64,000 bases of DNA from Mesaphorura yosii. Lineage: Eukaryota > Arthropoda > Collembola > Poduromorpha > Tullbergiidae. Position numbers and translations under genes: made by a program. Positions within the stretch are counted from its first letter, which is position 1. Every line of letters starts with the position of its first letter. Shown here piece after piece: positions 39,616 through 54,600 of the stretch. The notes beneath the pieces are model-generated. The model searched no databases and had not been told where the DNA came from. It saw nothing but the letters and a program-made list of their open reading frames with translations. The DNA lies in contig WIXG01000199.1 of the NCBI GenBank assembly GCA_009869945.1, positions 1 through 64,000 on the forward strand, read 5' to 3'.

Positions 39616-42600
39616 GTAAGTTTCTGTTCAAACTTTAACCTGTTGAACTCATGTGCGGCGCAAAAGTAAAGAAAAGAAAGTGATCCGGTATGTAGAAAGT
39701 CGTGCAAGTGAAGAAGATATACCTTCATACACTCCGAGTATGCAACCGGTCTGTGTTACATGTACCTTTTGTGCTAAAAAGATAGGTACATGCTTAGTCT
39801 ACGCGTGCAAGAAAAAACTCGACAACCAAAGAAAAAGAAAGAGTCCCCGAATTCTTGCGCTTCTTTCTTTTCCTCTCCTTCTCGTATTTCCCCTCGTGAC
39901 CTCTCCCCCACATTCACCCAAACCACTACCGCAGTCTCATAATCGTCGTCTTAAGTATCCCGCATCATCTCATGTGCGCATTCTGCAACAATCATCCACC
40001 ACTCATAACCTTAATTCTGCCTTGATAAAATTAATGTCGACGTTCTCCTACTTTTTCTCCTTCTGCGCCTCTACTAATTTAGATCCGACTTTCGCCAGTA
40101 CCGACATTTGCTTTCATTTACCGCACCATAATTTCAACATTTGAAATACGTCGATGCGCTCAACGATGCGATGGCCATAGTACCTAGCAATTAATTTGGT
40201 TGGGTTTCTAAACTCTGTAGTATAAATTACCAAAACACTACGTCAAGACGCCTCGAGGTCGGCTCCCCTACTTGGGTCGCGATCTCGTGTATCGATATAT
40301 AGATCGCTCCTAATTACCTCGTGTAACCTTACGGCACCGGCTGCAACAACTTTCTGATCTACTCTGTTCGCAATGAAAATCGCCTAATCGATTTCGAATT
40401 TTCTACCAAATGGAGAGTTTAAAGCACACTTTTAAGCGCAATGCGCACATTGTTTGCTGCTCGTTTGCTGTTGGCGTAATTTTCATTCCATAGTCTTATT
40501 AAATATCGGTCTTGTCATTTATGAATACTGACTGATTCAGATTGGCAAAGTATTAGTCAAGCTTAACGATACCGGATAGCAACGATCGTCTCTGGTCTAT
40601 CAGGATTACGCCCATGACACTTTACTACGGTTAAACAGCAGAGTGAAGAAGTGCCGATCCGAACGTTAAAGAGAGAGGAAGCTTGGTAGTGTTGGCCGTA
40701 CTGGTGAAAGCAAAGTTGGGAGTAAGAGCGCACTGAGTGTAGTAGTTGAGCGTAAAGCAAGTGCGTACCAACTCTTTCTGCGGCTTTATTGAGTCAGAGA
40801 AAGAATAAATAAGCAGGCCTATTGTATTTGGAAAGTTCGGCTGAGTTTATGCGTTACGGCGCGGTGCGTGATGGCTCGAGCGCAAGCGGAGATGAAGAAC
40901 GCTGAGGCATAAAGCCTAAAATAAAGACACAAAAGTCTGGGTCTTTCTGAAAAGATTTATCAAGATCAAAGATGATATCTCTTTGTGGGACTGTTCTTCC
41001 TTCGGATTCCTTTATGGAATCATAATCAGGAATAAAATTTACACTTTATCAAAGGAGGAAAGTTGCCCGTACGAGAGATCTTATTCCCACCGCACCGTAA
41101 CTTCTAAACAGGGACAGGCTTCAGGACCGATCCCGCATTGTCGAAATGTCCTGCTCGACGCTACGTGCTCTGCGTCCGATAAATTTCGCAGGAGGCACGG
41201 GTTTGTGCTTTTTGGCTAACAAACGGCCCGCTTGAGAGTGTGTTAAGTGGTCCAGGCACGAATTAACTGCGCTCCGATCTAGAATCCAGTTCATGAAAAC
41301 TATTCACGATATCTGGCTTTAAGTCCAATTGCAAATGATTGAGTCGATCGAGGCAGCCAGACCGGAAGCAGCCTGCACATGTTTCATGGTTCTTTAGTCC
41401 CCCGATAGAATGGTCGTGTCGTTTGCCGAAGCTTCAGCGTCTTGGACCATAATCGTTGGAGGAAATGATAAATTTCAATGCGACGCTTGCCTTTGCATGT
41501 TATTAGTCAATAGACCATGGTGCTTTGAATTTTAGCAGACTCCAACCAAAGGGTTTGTTTCACTCATGCATACTAAATCTATATCTTGCACGCGTGCTGG
41601 CTGGCATCAGTCGATCCTCGACGAGTGAGCGAGGACCGCAGTCATTGTATTCTTTCCTTTGCGTACGATTGCGAGAGTGAAAGCTTAGTTATTTGAAATA
41701 TGACTTTCCTTCAAATGGAATCTTCATAAAGATGAGGCACGAAACCATACCAACATTTCTTAACTCTTATCCTTCCTCCGTGCTCTCCGTCGCTCGTCCT
41801 CGTGCGGAGCATCCTTCAAGGCAGTATTATGATCTTTTGTCATAATCCTATGGGATGGATCCCATCTTCCGCTGTAATATATTTATGCTAATATTTCTAA
41901 GCGCTACGCAGATTCGTATCTACATTTGTCGTGCGTCCCAACAAACTCGCATTCCTTCCGTTCGATCTGGCGCGATGCTCGCCTGGAAACTCCGGTACTT
42001 GAGTACGTGAGTTCGATGCGGGCCGGCTTAAAGAATTCACGAATTTGTGAATGACCAGAAAGGAAACGTCAATTTATTCACCGCTTCGAGACGAGCGGCG
42101 GATAGCGCCCGTCTCTTGGTTATTAGTCGCGTAAGTTATGGGCCTGTGCCGCGTCTCTTTAATGAGGTGATTTATCGGTATCAGAAGGCTGGAGAGACAC
42201 TTACGGGCTCCATCAAAGAACGACGGCAGGGAGATCACGCAGACGGGGGAGCTCGGTTGCGAGCGAGTGAGAAATGTATATTGTACAACATATTATTTTT
42301 ATATAAATACGCAACACAAAGATAAACCAGAGAGAGCGAAGGCGAGAGAAAGCGAGGAGACAAGAAGATGAGATCCATTACTACATTTACGTCTTATGTT
42401 TTCATTTTTCAAGAGTCATGATATTGTAACTATTGATTCCGTATGCGCTAGTCGCTTGTTTATCATTTCATGCCTCCAAAGAAGTTGCATTCGGATTCTT
42501 CTGCAGATTTTACTCCCACTTTCCCCTCGCAAATGCTGAATTATTAACAGGACGTCTTTCTCCGGCTAAACCATTCGACATGTCATAGCCTCTACACAAC

Positions 42601-45600
42601 ACAAATTATTTTATAACACCATGTATGCCGGGCTGCTTCGCAACATCACTGCCCATCAACTCGCTTTGATTCGAGCAGAATTTTAACTCCACGCTCTTGC
42701 GTTCTCTTAGAAAGCATCCCTTTCGCACGTGTACATTCCAAAGCACAAGCAAATACAAACTTGCTGCTAACTATAAAAAATTTAGTGGATAGAGTTTGAA
42801 TTGAGCGGGCCACCAAAGCAGATCGCATCTATTGTAATAAACGTTATGGAGCGACCCGGAAATTGTGTCCCAATCTGTTGTACCTGTTGCGTGGATTTGG
42901 CTCCATAAACAACATATAAATCACCGTCCTTTATTGCGGGTTTGCTAAGATAAAGCTCAAGATTGCCATAAGATTAGTAATTGCAACACCATTTCGCTTT
43001 CTGATCACCTCCGCATTTAATATGAGCATTTGCACATATGCAATTGCCTGCTCTCCCATCTGAATGCAGGAACGTCCCAAACTAAAAATACTAGAGCTGT
43101 GGGCCTTTATTCAAGTTTGTAAAGCCATGATATATTGGGAAGCTGAAAATCAGTAATTTCTTATTGAATTTCTTTAGGAAATCGGAGTAAATACAATATT
43201 TTGAAACATAAAATGCCTACTGACTCAAAATTAGAGGTAGGATATATAATCTGGTAATCTTCCTTTGCACGCAGCAACCACAGGCTGACAACTTTTATTA
43301 AAATCTATCCAATTTCTGCAAAATTAAACAAAAGTAGTCAATTTCAACCCATGAAAAGTGCAGCTTTCATGGTGGATTCATTCCGAATTCATTTTGGCAT
43401 GAGATGGCGAAGAACCGTGCAATTAATCTCAATTCAGGCGCATATTAACGAGTATTGAAGCGACGAGTGTCGCGAGCGTGCAATGAAACGCAGCACATTG
43501 GTACAAATTGGGGAGCGAGACTTGCGATTTACCTCTAGATGTAGCCTCGTATCATTAATTTATATTTCGTATTCTCCCGACGAGAAGTTGCAGTGGAGAA
43601 GCACAGCGAGCAAATATTAGAGCGGAATGGAATCCATTTACTGGATAGAAGCGAGAGATCTGTGAGGAATGGAGACGGAGATGGAAAGCGAGGCGAAGCG
43701 AAAGCACAATCTTTCAGAAAGGGCCGCCGCGGGTGTCATGCTGCTGCTTCCAAAGTAACACACTTGGGATATCGAATCATCCAACTTGCAATTAAAAATT
43801 CAAGAAAAAAGCTTCATCGCAGTTTCCTCTGCCTCCGAATCTCGATCCCGCTTATTTTTTAGTTTCCCCTTCGCCAGAGAAAGCGAGTCTTTTAAAATTA
43901 TGCTTCATTTGTCCTTATCATGCCTCGAATATTTGTGCTTATGACGTCAGACCTTTTTCATTAATATTCGATGGCCCTCCGGTTGATAATTATTCGATGT
44001 TTATGCGGGACGCCTTCGCCTTATTTCCCCGTCCTCGTCTTCTTGATTCCTCGCTCCATTCTCATCCGACGCGTGCAGCCGCTTGTCACGCTTCAGCCGA
44101 AATTTCTACTTCAGGAATCATGCTTTGTTGGGTGAATTGACTTTTGCAATATTTGCGCCCGTTTCTATTTCCCAAGTATATTTGGTTTTTCCATAATTAA
44201 TCCACAATTGTAAAATATAATAAACCTGGTCGTGGTCACGCCAAATACTTTCAATCCTAAAGTAAGAATTCCCAGCCACACTTTGAAAAGATACCGCCAA
44301 AGAAGAATATTAGTTCGAGCGGTCGGCATCAGGAGATCCCAGCACATTGTACGATGTCGAAGGTCAACGTGATTTCAGTCATGAATTAGCTCATGTCGAA
44401 GAGATGCCACGACCCTTGCCTGAATCAGTGGGCCGACCGATCCGAAGGCAAAGTTAGCGCAAAGCGCGTAGAGTAATGATGGAAGGATGGGTGTTCAGCT
44501 GTTCGTCATGTTTGAGATGTTCTCTTGTCAAACAATCTTGACAGTTGATTAGAAAAACCCAAGGGGTTTCCTACTTCAATTTGATTGGCATCAAAACTGT
44601 AATCTTTTGACATTCTTTCAGTGTAAAAACCATCTTCTTGCCAACAACAAAAGAGGGAAGGACGAAGCATTTTTGCCGGCAAAAGTGCCTTCTCGCATCC
44701 GGTCCATTTTCAACTCGTCTCTCTTGTGGCATTGCGCAACTCCTTCGTGTATCTTGTTCTTGTTTCCGAAATTCGGTCATCCGAGCTGCGTTGTTTGCGA
44801 AATAATGCGATACATGTGCAGGTATTTATAGAGTTTCGTCCGAGCATGGCCTTTGACTTGGGACAGGCCTACTCAAGCACCTGACGTTCGACAAAAAGTA
44901 ACTTTTCAAATTCAAATGTAAGGTAACTCAAAAATTTCAAATAAGAATCCGACAGTTTCATCAAAGTCGAATCCTCCCTCAACCTTTCTCGTCAAGTTGA
45001 GGAAATTGAAGCGAAGAAAAGGTTGAAATAATAATAGAAGTTCCGATTACTTACATGCATTGTAATTACATTTTCAGATTTCATTAATAATTGCTTTATT
45101 CATGGTATGTATTTCAGAGACCCCAACCGATGAAAAATCTTGTTTGACTAGTTTCGAATGCGAGTCTTGCGGTGTGCAGGGCAGACGAATAGCGCTAGAG
45201 ATGTGAAGGAAGATGACATGACATGCGTGTGGGCTTTTTCAATCAATCCGCCTATCAATTTCGCATTGACAATAAACTTTTTCTCATTCGCTTTAAAATT
45301 CCTCCCTTGCGAGAAGACGAGCCAGGCCAGTCATCAAAATTACTAGTCAGGGTACGTATCATGGGCTTGGGACATGTCAAGAGTCATAAGGCTCTTCTCC
45401 TGGCACTCTGCACTGAGATAGGCAGTGGTTTCGCCGGAGCAGCTCACCACTGCTAACTTTCTTCTTCACTTTGGCTGCACTCCTCTTTGAAACGAAACAC
45501 GAGCCGAGTACTTCAGCGGTTGAGAGTGTAGATGGTGTCACTCATCCTGATGATGGCAGAGTGGGAGCCGAGTCTTATCTTGACTGACTCTGCCCTACTA

Positions 45601-48600
45601 CCACGAACACCTTTCCCGTGTCAACTGTCTCTGTCACCTGTCTGCCTCCTGCACATGGCACGCTTGAACTAATTTTCTATGCGGCAAGTGCACGAGGGCA
45701 CTTATACTGCTTATGCGCACAAGAATGTGGTTTAAATACTTGTACATTGCCATGGGTGGTTCAGTGGAGTACGAGTTCAAAGTGAAAACTCAAGAAACAA
45801 AGGGAAAGGATTTATGCCTCTTGAAGGCTTCGACGTTCTATTGAAAATGCGGTTGGCGTAAGTGATAAAAGGATCAAGATATCAAGAATGCGCAGCGAAT
45901 TCCCGTGCCTTCCAAAGAACTTAGAAATTGTGAGTTGGAATTTTTGACGAATTGCAAGCTTTTAAACGTAGAATGCTTGGAATTTTGAGCTCAAAGAGAA
46001 ATTCAACTGCAAATAGGCTTGTGAACTTAACTTTAGCTGGAATTTTGTGGCAATATGAAGTTTTGGCAATTTCAAGTGGTCTTTTGCGCAATTGCACGGG
46101 TTCATCAAGCGAATGAAAGATTTTCAGGCCAGATCAAATGATGCCTGCTGAATTGTAACTGGTTATCATTTTAAAGCAAAAGTGCGCGAATGTGTCTCCT
46201 AAAAAATTCGACACTGTAAACAGGCGTGTTTGATTCTGATATTGAATAATGATACTTATAAATCAGAGTTGACCGACCGCAGAGGTCTTTCTTCAAATTT
46301 GTTATTTGCGACTCGAAGATCGCGACTTTGGAACCGATCTTTTACTTTTGGCTTTTGTTGTACAGTTTAAGTGCGCAACCTAAAATGTGGTATTGTCGGT
46401 GTTTGTTGTATTATTGTTCTTTGCAAATATATAGCGGTCTTAATATTTTAGCGTTGAATGAAAATACAGGAGTCGACGGAGATGAAACTTAAAGCAGAGC
46501 GTATGTTTCTTGACGGAGGGGAGCCGTAAGTACTTTTGTGAGCGGGCCGGTGTGCAATCATTGAAGATCTTTGATACTGCACACTGCAGATTATGAGAGC
46601 ATTTAGAGTACAAAATAGTCAAATGCTTTTAGGAGCGGAGACGCATTAAGGAAACTACCGAAATACGAAATGAACACCTTCTCGTAAGATTATAAATCTA
46701 TCACATTGGATCTCAGAGTCCACGTCTGGGACTAGCACTCGCGGGCCCAGCTTCATCTAGTGCCCAGCTCGCCTGCACTGTAACAGCGGAAAACAAAAGC
46801 GAAAAACACACGAAAGCGATATCCGCAGATTCGGTTCATGCGAAAGGAATCGAAGTAGCTAAGTAAAACTGTCCGGTACAGAGATTGGATCTCCTGGAAG
46901 TATATTTGAAGAAAGAAGTTGCTTGTTAATATGCAATGGGGCAAAAACCACCGGCGTAATCGTCTTCTCTGCTGCGTTTCGATACTCTCATTCCTCATCC
47001 TATAGTTTCCACATTTTTGCTGAGCATAAAAGCTACAAATCGAGAGAACTGAATTTAGGAAAGGGTTTTATGCCCATTCAAATTTAGTTTACACTGTCCG
47101 AGCTGTTTTGCGTTCACATTCAATGTTTGGAGTATGTCGCGGATTTCGAACACCATGCTGCTTTATCAAGCCCGAAACCTCCCCTTCGTGACGGACAACA
47201 CCTGAAGCCTGAATTGATGAGTTAATTTGGTCGCGTTCGTTGCAAATCAAGAGTTCTGTTTGGGATTTCGCTTCATCGAGCGCAGATGTTGTGAACGTGC
47301 GAAGAGCTCGTTTGTGTTTTTCTTTAATTTTGTATGTGACAGATTCGTGAATATAATTTTATTATTTCCCTGAAGCGGGGGTCCGAGGAACGGAGCGAAT
47401 CATGTTTTCAAGAAAGGATTTCAGAGTCGACATTGATAGATTGGAATTATTGGTAATAGAGAAGGGTGTACTACGGCCGAGTAATAGATATCACAGAAAG
47501 GGTAGGTGGGAAAATGTGGGAGGATTGTGCTCATGTTTTTTATCAACTGCGACATCCCGCAGAGTTGACCCTTGTCATGGATACTTTTTTCTATTCCTCA
47601 ATTTTTTTATTATTTTATTTTATTTTGGATGCATCTCCCTGGCTTGTATCAGCTTACAAAAGTACGGCATTCCAACATCTATTTGACAGATTTATCGCCA
47701 CTGATTAACAATACAGATTACGTTTTAAACTAAATCCCCATTGATTTATTTCGTATAAAAAGGATACTTCAACTTAAACTGCGCGCATACGAGCATCGAG
47801 AAAAGCAAACCACGGACATTTCTTTCATTTTTGTACAGCGTCTTCTGCGCTGTGTCCAATGTTAAAAAATTATCTCTCAGTTCACTCGATCCAACTCGCT
47901 TTGTTAATGCTACTAAGTAACCATAGATGTAGAATCCCTCGATTGTAATAACATCATATGTAGACTTTATCTTATTTCAATTATTCATACCGCTTGGACT
48001 ATAAATTTTATTTCTTGGCCGCCAGATATATTTCCAAAATCCGACACACTGAATTCCCTTTCCTTCTTAACCAACAACCAAGACGCGCTGCGTGTAACTT
48101 ATTACCTGTAATAGGATTTCGGCTCGAGTTCCTTCCCAGAGATTGACATGATTGAAACCCGCATCTTCATTTGCTCACTTGAGGAAACGTCCAAACCGAG
48201 CCACGGCGCAACTCCAATTAAATGAAACGCGATTCTTCTCCCACATACGTCCGCCGAATGCATATCAACAACCAATTGTGCCAATACTCTGCTCGATAGC
48301 AACGAAAGTGTAGGTGCAACATTAATTATAGGCTGTCCACGGGCCGGTGTTGGTCGTTCGGAACAGAAGTGCTTTTGTCGGACGCACATCTCCGTTTGTC
48401 TCGACAGAGTAAGAAAAGATCGGGCCGAGTGTACACAAAACCGGTATTGTTGTTCGTGGCAATAATTAGAATTTATTTTATGGGTGGCCTACACTCTCGT
48501 TGTTGGCCTGAAATAGAAGGCATTATTCAATTGTATTGTGTCCTTTCAGATGTTCAGATCGGTCAACGGATGAAGTACAAACGAGCCCCGTATTAGGAGG

Positions 48601-51600
48601 TCGTGCGAAGTGACGCGTGTCTTGCTCCTTGCTTGTTGTGACAGCAGATTTTTTATCTTCTTGACATTCAGCAATTACCAATGCATTCCTATGGCCATAG
48701 CATCGAATGATAACATCAACCCCGTCCCCTCAGAGGGTCTCAGACGCCCACATCTTCAACTTTGTCAATCGCTTGATTCGTCACATCATTTCACCCTCTC
48801 CTTTGTTGCCTTGTAATTATTTGTACTATTGTCCATTGTCTTCCCTCAAATACTTGAAAAACAATACTTGGCCGACTCTGACCATCTCTCCTCAACGGTT
48901 CACGCACGCATTATTGCCAGACTATCGAAATCAAACCGATGAGAACTCGAATTTTAATGTGACTCGCCTGTCCAGCCAGTTTCTTTGCCATCCGCAAGCT
49001 AATAAAAGAAAAAAATCAGAGATGTAAAATTCCTGATATGAGAAGTTATCGACTCTTAATCTTCTAATCTTGAAACAAGCCAATTTGAATTCCGACAAAT
49101 TGAAAGCAACTACAGAACAAGTCAAAGGCCTCAATTAAGAAGTGACGCTAATTTCCTGTCGATGCAATCCAAAGAGTCACGAGAATCGTGCCGATGCGAC
49201 ATTCATACGTTTTGTGTGGAGACGAAGAGACCGGACCCTTCTCTCTGAATGCACTTCCTCGCCTATCTCGCCGCAATTCTTTTCTTCAAGTGCAACGGAG
49301 TGGCCAAAGATTTGTGTTCTTTTCAAGTCTCAATACACCCCCTGCCAAACCCCAGTGTGTCAATAATACGCTTTACTCTATACCGATTCCCGTCCTTTCT
49401 CCGGTATTGAGTTAAGTTTCTCGTTTCTGAGAACCCGACTTTGATTTTTGCCAGCGATACTCATTTTTTGGTTTTATAAAGCACGAAATACAAGTGCGAA
49501 TTCGAAGCGCAGGCAAAATGAAAAACACCGTCCATTTTTAAATGCAAATAGATAAATGCGGATCGTATTAAACTAAAAAGAAATAAAGAATATGGCCCAG
49601 TAAATTGACCCCTTTTATTGTATTGTAGGTAATATCCTCTCACTGGAGAAATACTGACCTCAAGAAATCCGGAGCAATGTGGGAACAGAAACGCAGCCAC
49701 TCGTCGCAATGCCTCGGTAAGCATCCGATAAAGTGACAAAGGCATAAAGAAAAATTGTCCCGTGATTGGATTTTAGCAACGAAGGGAATAATGCCTTCTT
49801 TCCACAGGGCAGGACATCAGCCATCGGCGGGACGATCGTCTCAGGTGTAAAACATTCGCCCTGTCTCACCACGCGATGACGCGTCTTTAAAATCAAACTG
49901 AAGTGATGCGCCGCGAAATGCTGGCCTAAATACTAAGGTAAGTTGGTGAGTTAATTGAAAGCTGTACGCAGGACCTTAGCATCCAGTATTTAAAATTAGA
50001 TTAAACCGTAAGCGATAAAGTAGACATGCGTATAATTCCCACGTACCAGACGCGTACGTGCGAAACAATCAAATATCCGATCAATTTCACCCCTTCAAAG
50101 GGATTCACTCTGACGCATCCTTACACTCGGACGCCGCCAACTCACGCTGTCTTGCCGCATGCCTCGACAATGCATAAGAATGTGCGACTACATCAAGCAA
50201 ATTGTCTCCGTGACGTTTACGAGATGAGATAATCAGAGGCAATTTCCAACAGAACAGAAACAAGCAGAAGAGGTCCCCGTTCTAAGCGTCCGGTCGTGAA
50301 AATGATCAATCCAATTCCATTGTGTGCTATGATCAGTCGGCGAAACTGCAAATGCACACTGCGTGGCTCTCGCAGTTCCGTGGATTCAATCCGCACTCGA
50401 GTTGCGCTTGCAAAAACGCCATACGGCACAGAAATGCGTGCAGGCAGGATGTGTAGTGATTCACACGGAGGAATGCACGGCTGCTGGCTGCTCGAGATGA
50501 TTTCGTGTGTCAACGACGCACGAATACTCGAATCAAGAAACCCATCTTTGTCGGCCGTCCCGTCGCTGCTGCAGAATGGTTTTGTGGTGCACTTTTGTTG
50601 TATGGCATCAGAAGTCGTACGCATTATGAACAATTTGGCTCTGCGAGTGAAAGAGGGAGACATCAGAGGGAAGGGGTATGCACACGGAGGAAAGAGTCTT
50701 GTTCTTGTATTATAGCACTCTATGAATATTCATACAAAATTTCATGATATAAACTTTTGTTTGTCTCCTATTTTACCCCTTTTAATGCGAATAAGTGGAC
50801 GGGTAGTCATGAGGTTTTCCCTTCCTCTCCAAGATCACTTATACCGCTTCCTATCTTCCTCGCTCCTTTGTGATATTCTTAATTCTAATCTTTGATTTCC
50901 TCAGACTCTCTCCTTCTTCCCGTTTTGTTAAACCAAATGGATTTGGGGACATGTCGAAAGCGAGCAGCCCGCACAGTTGTGTATTAATATTATACATTTT
51001 CGGCAGCGACTCTCATTAGGCATTCATGTTCCTTTTCTCATTTGCTTAAAGAAAAACCGACTACGCTAAAATGTCTCAATGGATCGCTCTGTTCGACCGA
51101 CCGAACTCTCCCAGTTTCCCATAACGTCTTTCAATCGACCTGACACCAGCATCCTCTCGCCCCTTCCATTTTGGCAATAAGAATATGCGATTGCATTATC
51201 CCACAACGCCGACGAAGCCTAAGCCGAGTCTCCGCCGCCGCGTTGATAACTCATCAACTGGGAAGGAAGTTCTCAGCGCATCTGCATTGACCGCGATAAT
51301 TTAGACTTTTGATTTGTACGGGACCGTCTGCCGAGAAACTCACGCGGTGCCCATGCAATACGAAATGCACAAATTCGTCGGTCAAAGCAAAGGGGTGAGA
51401 GTGCCGAACACATTTTATGACCTGAGGCCTGTTGGTGGATTGGGCTTTCTCCAAGGGAAAAGCAGGCACATTCCTTGTCAATACTTTATACTCGGCGTAT
51501 TCAGATTTATTGACTGAACTGGTTTTTGAAATATTCGTGCCGGTTACGAGTCACGGATGATCCGGACACTTCTGCTGTGAAGCGAGTAGCCGTCTAAATT

Positions 51601-54600
51601 TCCCCATGCATGGTTGTGCTCAAATGCTCCACATGGCTCTAATGTTTATGAAATTTGGTATCGACTCTTGGCATTGTTAAGAGTAGATGTGTAACAAATT
51701 AGTGCCGGGATGGTAGACAGAGCAGACAGACAAAAAACAAAATGTTCACATTAATCCTGAGCAAGAGATCTTATTCCTTCAGAGGGACCGTTCAGTTCCC
51801 CTCTTCCGTTGACTAATGATTGAGGTGTTATTAATAAATGTCTGCTACTTATGCTTTGGTTCAACTGAACATGCATTAAAGGTAAAAAGAAAACAAAATT
51901 GTTCAACAAAAAATCCCCACAGTTTCGAAGGATTGCAGCAGTCTTGTGCTCCTGAGGAATTATGCAGAATAATAAATCATTAACCGTGGTGGTGGTGGAT
52001 CTGAGCGACAAGTTTTTTGTGGTCAGCTTGAACCAATCCCTAATTACGCTTCATTAATTTGGTACTTAACCGTAATTTTGCGAGGTAGCTCACCAGCCCC
52101 ATTGTAGTTCACTGCCGCAAAGTATTGGCATATTGTTACAAATCTGCGGCAATGTGCTGGGAGAAGTGCCACGCCACTGCTGTAACACTGAAATCCTGCT
52201 GTTGAAATACGAAAGCGCGTATTCCTCACGGTCTGCTCCGTACGGCGAGATGATCATGAGAAAAGATCGAACAGAAAAATGTGTAAGTTATCACTTCAGA
52301 AATGACATTAACCTTAAGACAAATTATCCGAATAAGATGGATGACGGGAGCAATTAATATTTCTCCAAAAATATTTGTTCTTTGAAGAGCCCTCTTTAAG
52401 TTTCTACGCTTTGTCAGCCGCCTCTCTGCACAGTGTTCATCCTAAAATTATTAGACACCTGATTCAGTGCATGAAACAGCCGATTTGATTCTCCGTTCCT
52501 TCATTTCGCTGTTCTACGAGTTGCCGAAATCGAAGTTGATACCACATAGCCAAAGACCCTTTCTGTCGATGGCCGATGGCTCAGTTTCATTTGACAGGCT
52601 AACGATTTCTTCTGGATAACCAGCCTTTCAGCATCCCAAATCAAAAATACAACCTGCCTGTAGTCACCTTGCATTTGAAAGTATTTAATTTAATCCAATT
52701 ATTTCGAGTGGAATTAGTGGTAGCTGGAAATAAATGCGAATAATTTCGAGTCCTTGATTCGATGTTCACTAAAACTGGTGCCCCTAAAAATAGATTAACT
52801 AGCGACTTTTGCTGAATTGCTGCAATGAAGCACGGTCGAATTTCAATCGCACTTGAATGGAAAGCGAAAGCAAGGTTGACCCCGGCGCATCCCGTCTGGC
52901 AGTGGCATTTGCATGAATAGAATTTGCCTGTACAATTCCATTTGATTGCGGAGTCAACACGGGACAATTGAAAAGCGAAGGGGATGTGCGGGATGCGCGA
53001 ACCCGTTCACGGGATGGCAGGCATGAATGAAGCCGCGCTGTGCGGGAATGAGAAGACGAAAGCATTAAAACTTGACAGAAGAAGGACTGTAATCAAAAGC
53101 TATATCTTTTCATTTTAATGAATTTTTCCATCTTGAAAGGCAGATGAGATCAGAGTAACTTTTTGCTCTTGAAGGAAGAGAGAACATAAAAAGGACATGG
53201 AAGGGAAAATTAAGAACCGAGGAGACTACGAGCGAGAGCGAGAATGAGATCAAAAGACAACCTCGCTTTAAGCACGGGCTACGAGTACTATAAATGTAAC
53301 TGAGCGCTGTGTGGAGAATGGGAATAAGGAGCTCGGGCGGCTGTAAAAGCAGAAATAAAGACGAGTGGCTCGGCTCGAACACAGAGAAAGACAGTTAGCG
53401 ACTGCCACGCTAAGCAAAGCAGAATTTATACGTCTCTGCTTTCCAACATTGCCCATTTCACTTCAATTCTTTTCTGTCTCCGCGTCTGCTCCTCATTCTT
53501 GCTTGAAATATGTGCCCGACCGATATGGACACATTTCTCCGGTCCCGGCTCTTCGCATCTACGATTTCCGCCTTCAAGTACTTAAATAATGGATAACTCG
53601 GAATTTGAAATTTGTCTCGCGACGATCGATGACACGCGAAAGAGGAGCGTGTCGTCGACCGGGTAAAAATTAAAAAGTAATTGCACTCAATAATTAAAAG
53701 GGCGTACTATTAATTACGGGAAAGAAGTACATATTACGACAAATGAGTTTGGCAGCAAGTTGTACAAACTTTTCGTGGGACAGCCCGTCCCATCGAGGAT
53801 ACTGGAAAACTGATCGTCAAGTGTCCCGTACGTGCAAGAACAGATATAAAATCTTCTAAAGTGGAATCATGAAAGGAAGTGACTGCCCGACATCAATGCC
53901 GAAGTGTGGGAATCACGGCGGACTTTTAATTTCTCCACTGAATTCCTTTTTCATGAAAGCGGGTCGCACGTGCTGGAAAACAAATGCCTGTTCGGCGAGC
54001 AACTTCGTGTTCTTCCAGGCTAGACGAGCGATCAGGTTGGACATCGTGGATATTGTCCGGCCGTCGCCAGTTTAGGGAATTAAGATTGAAGAGCGTTGGG
54101 CAGACTGGCAAATCAAATTCTGGAATTAAATCTTTTAAATGCTGCACTGGTTTGTTAATGAGTTATTTTACTCTCAAAGCTCAACTTTCTTTGTTACCAA
54201 ATTAGGCTGTCATGATTTCAGGCCCAAGACGCGACAAGGCGGACTCAATTGACGTGAAAGAGTTGGTAGTTGATATTGATGAATAGGAGTCCGCGATGAT
54301 AACGCTTCACAGTCCTCCCAACTACAAATGATTCAGGCTGGCCAGGACTACGGCTGCGAGCAGGCAGGAACGACGTCGGTGAAGACAAGATGCACTAAGA
54401 AATTTCGAAGGGAAAAATGACTGATTACATAGGAAGCCATCAGTCACACAGTCTGACATCGCTTCTGCACATTTGATTGAAGTTCGTAGAAGTATAATTC
54501 TACGTACACAGGTCTCATTACCATTGCCACGCTACTGCTTATTCGGCTCCGTACTGGCCGAAGCAGTGATTGAGCTCCCGTAATCGACATCTGACTGGAC

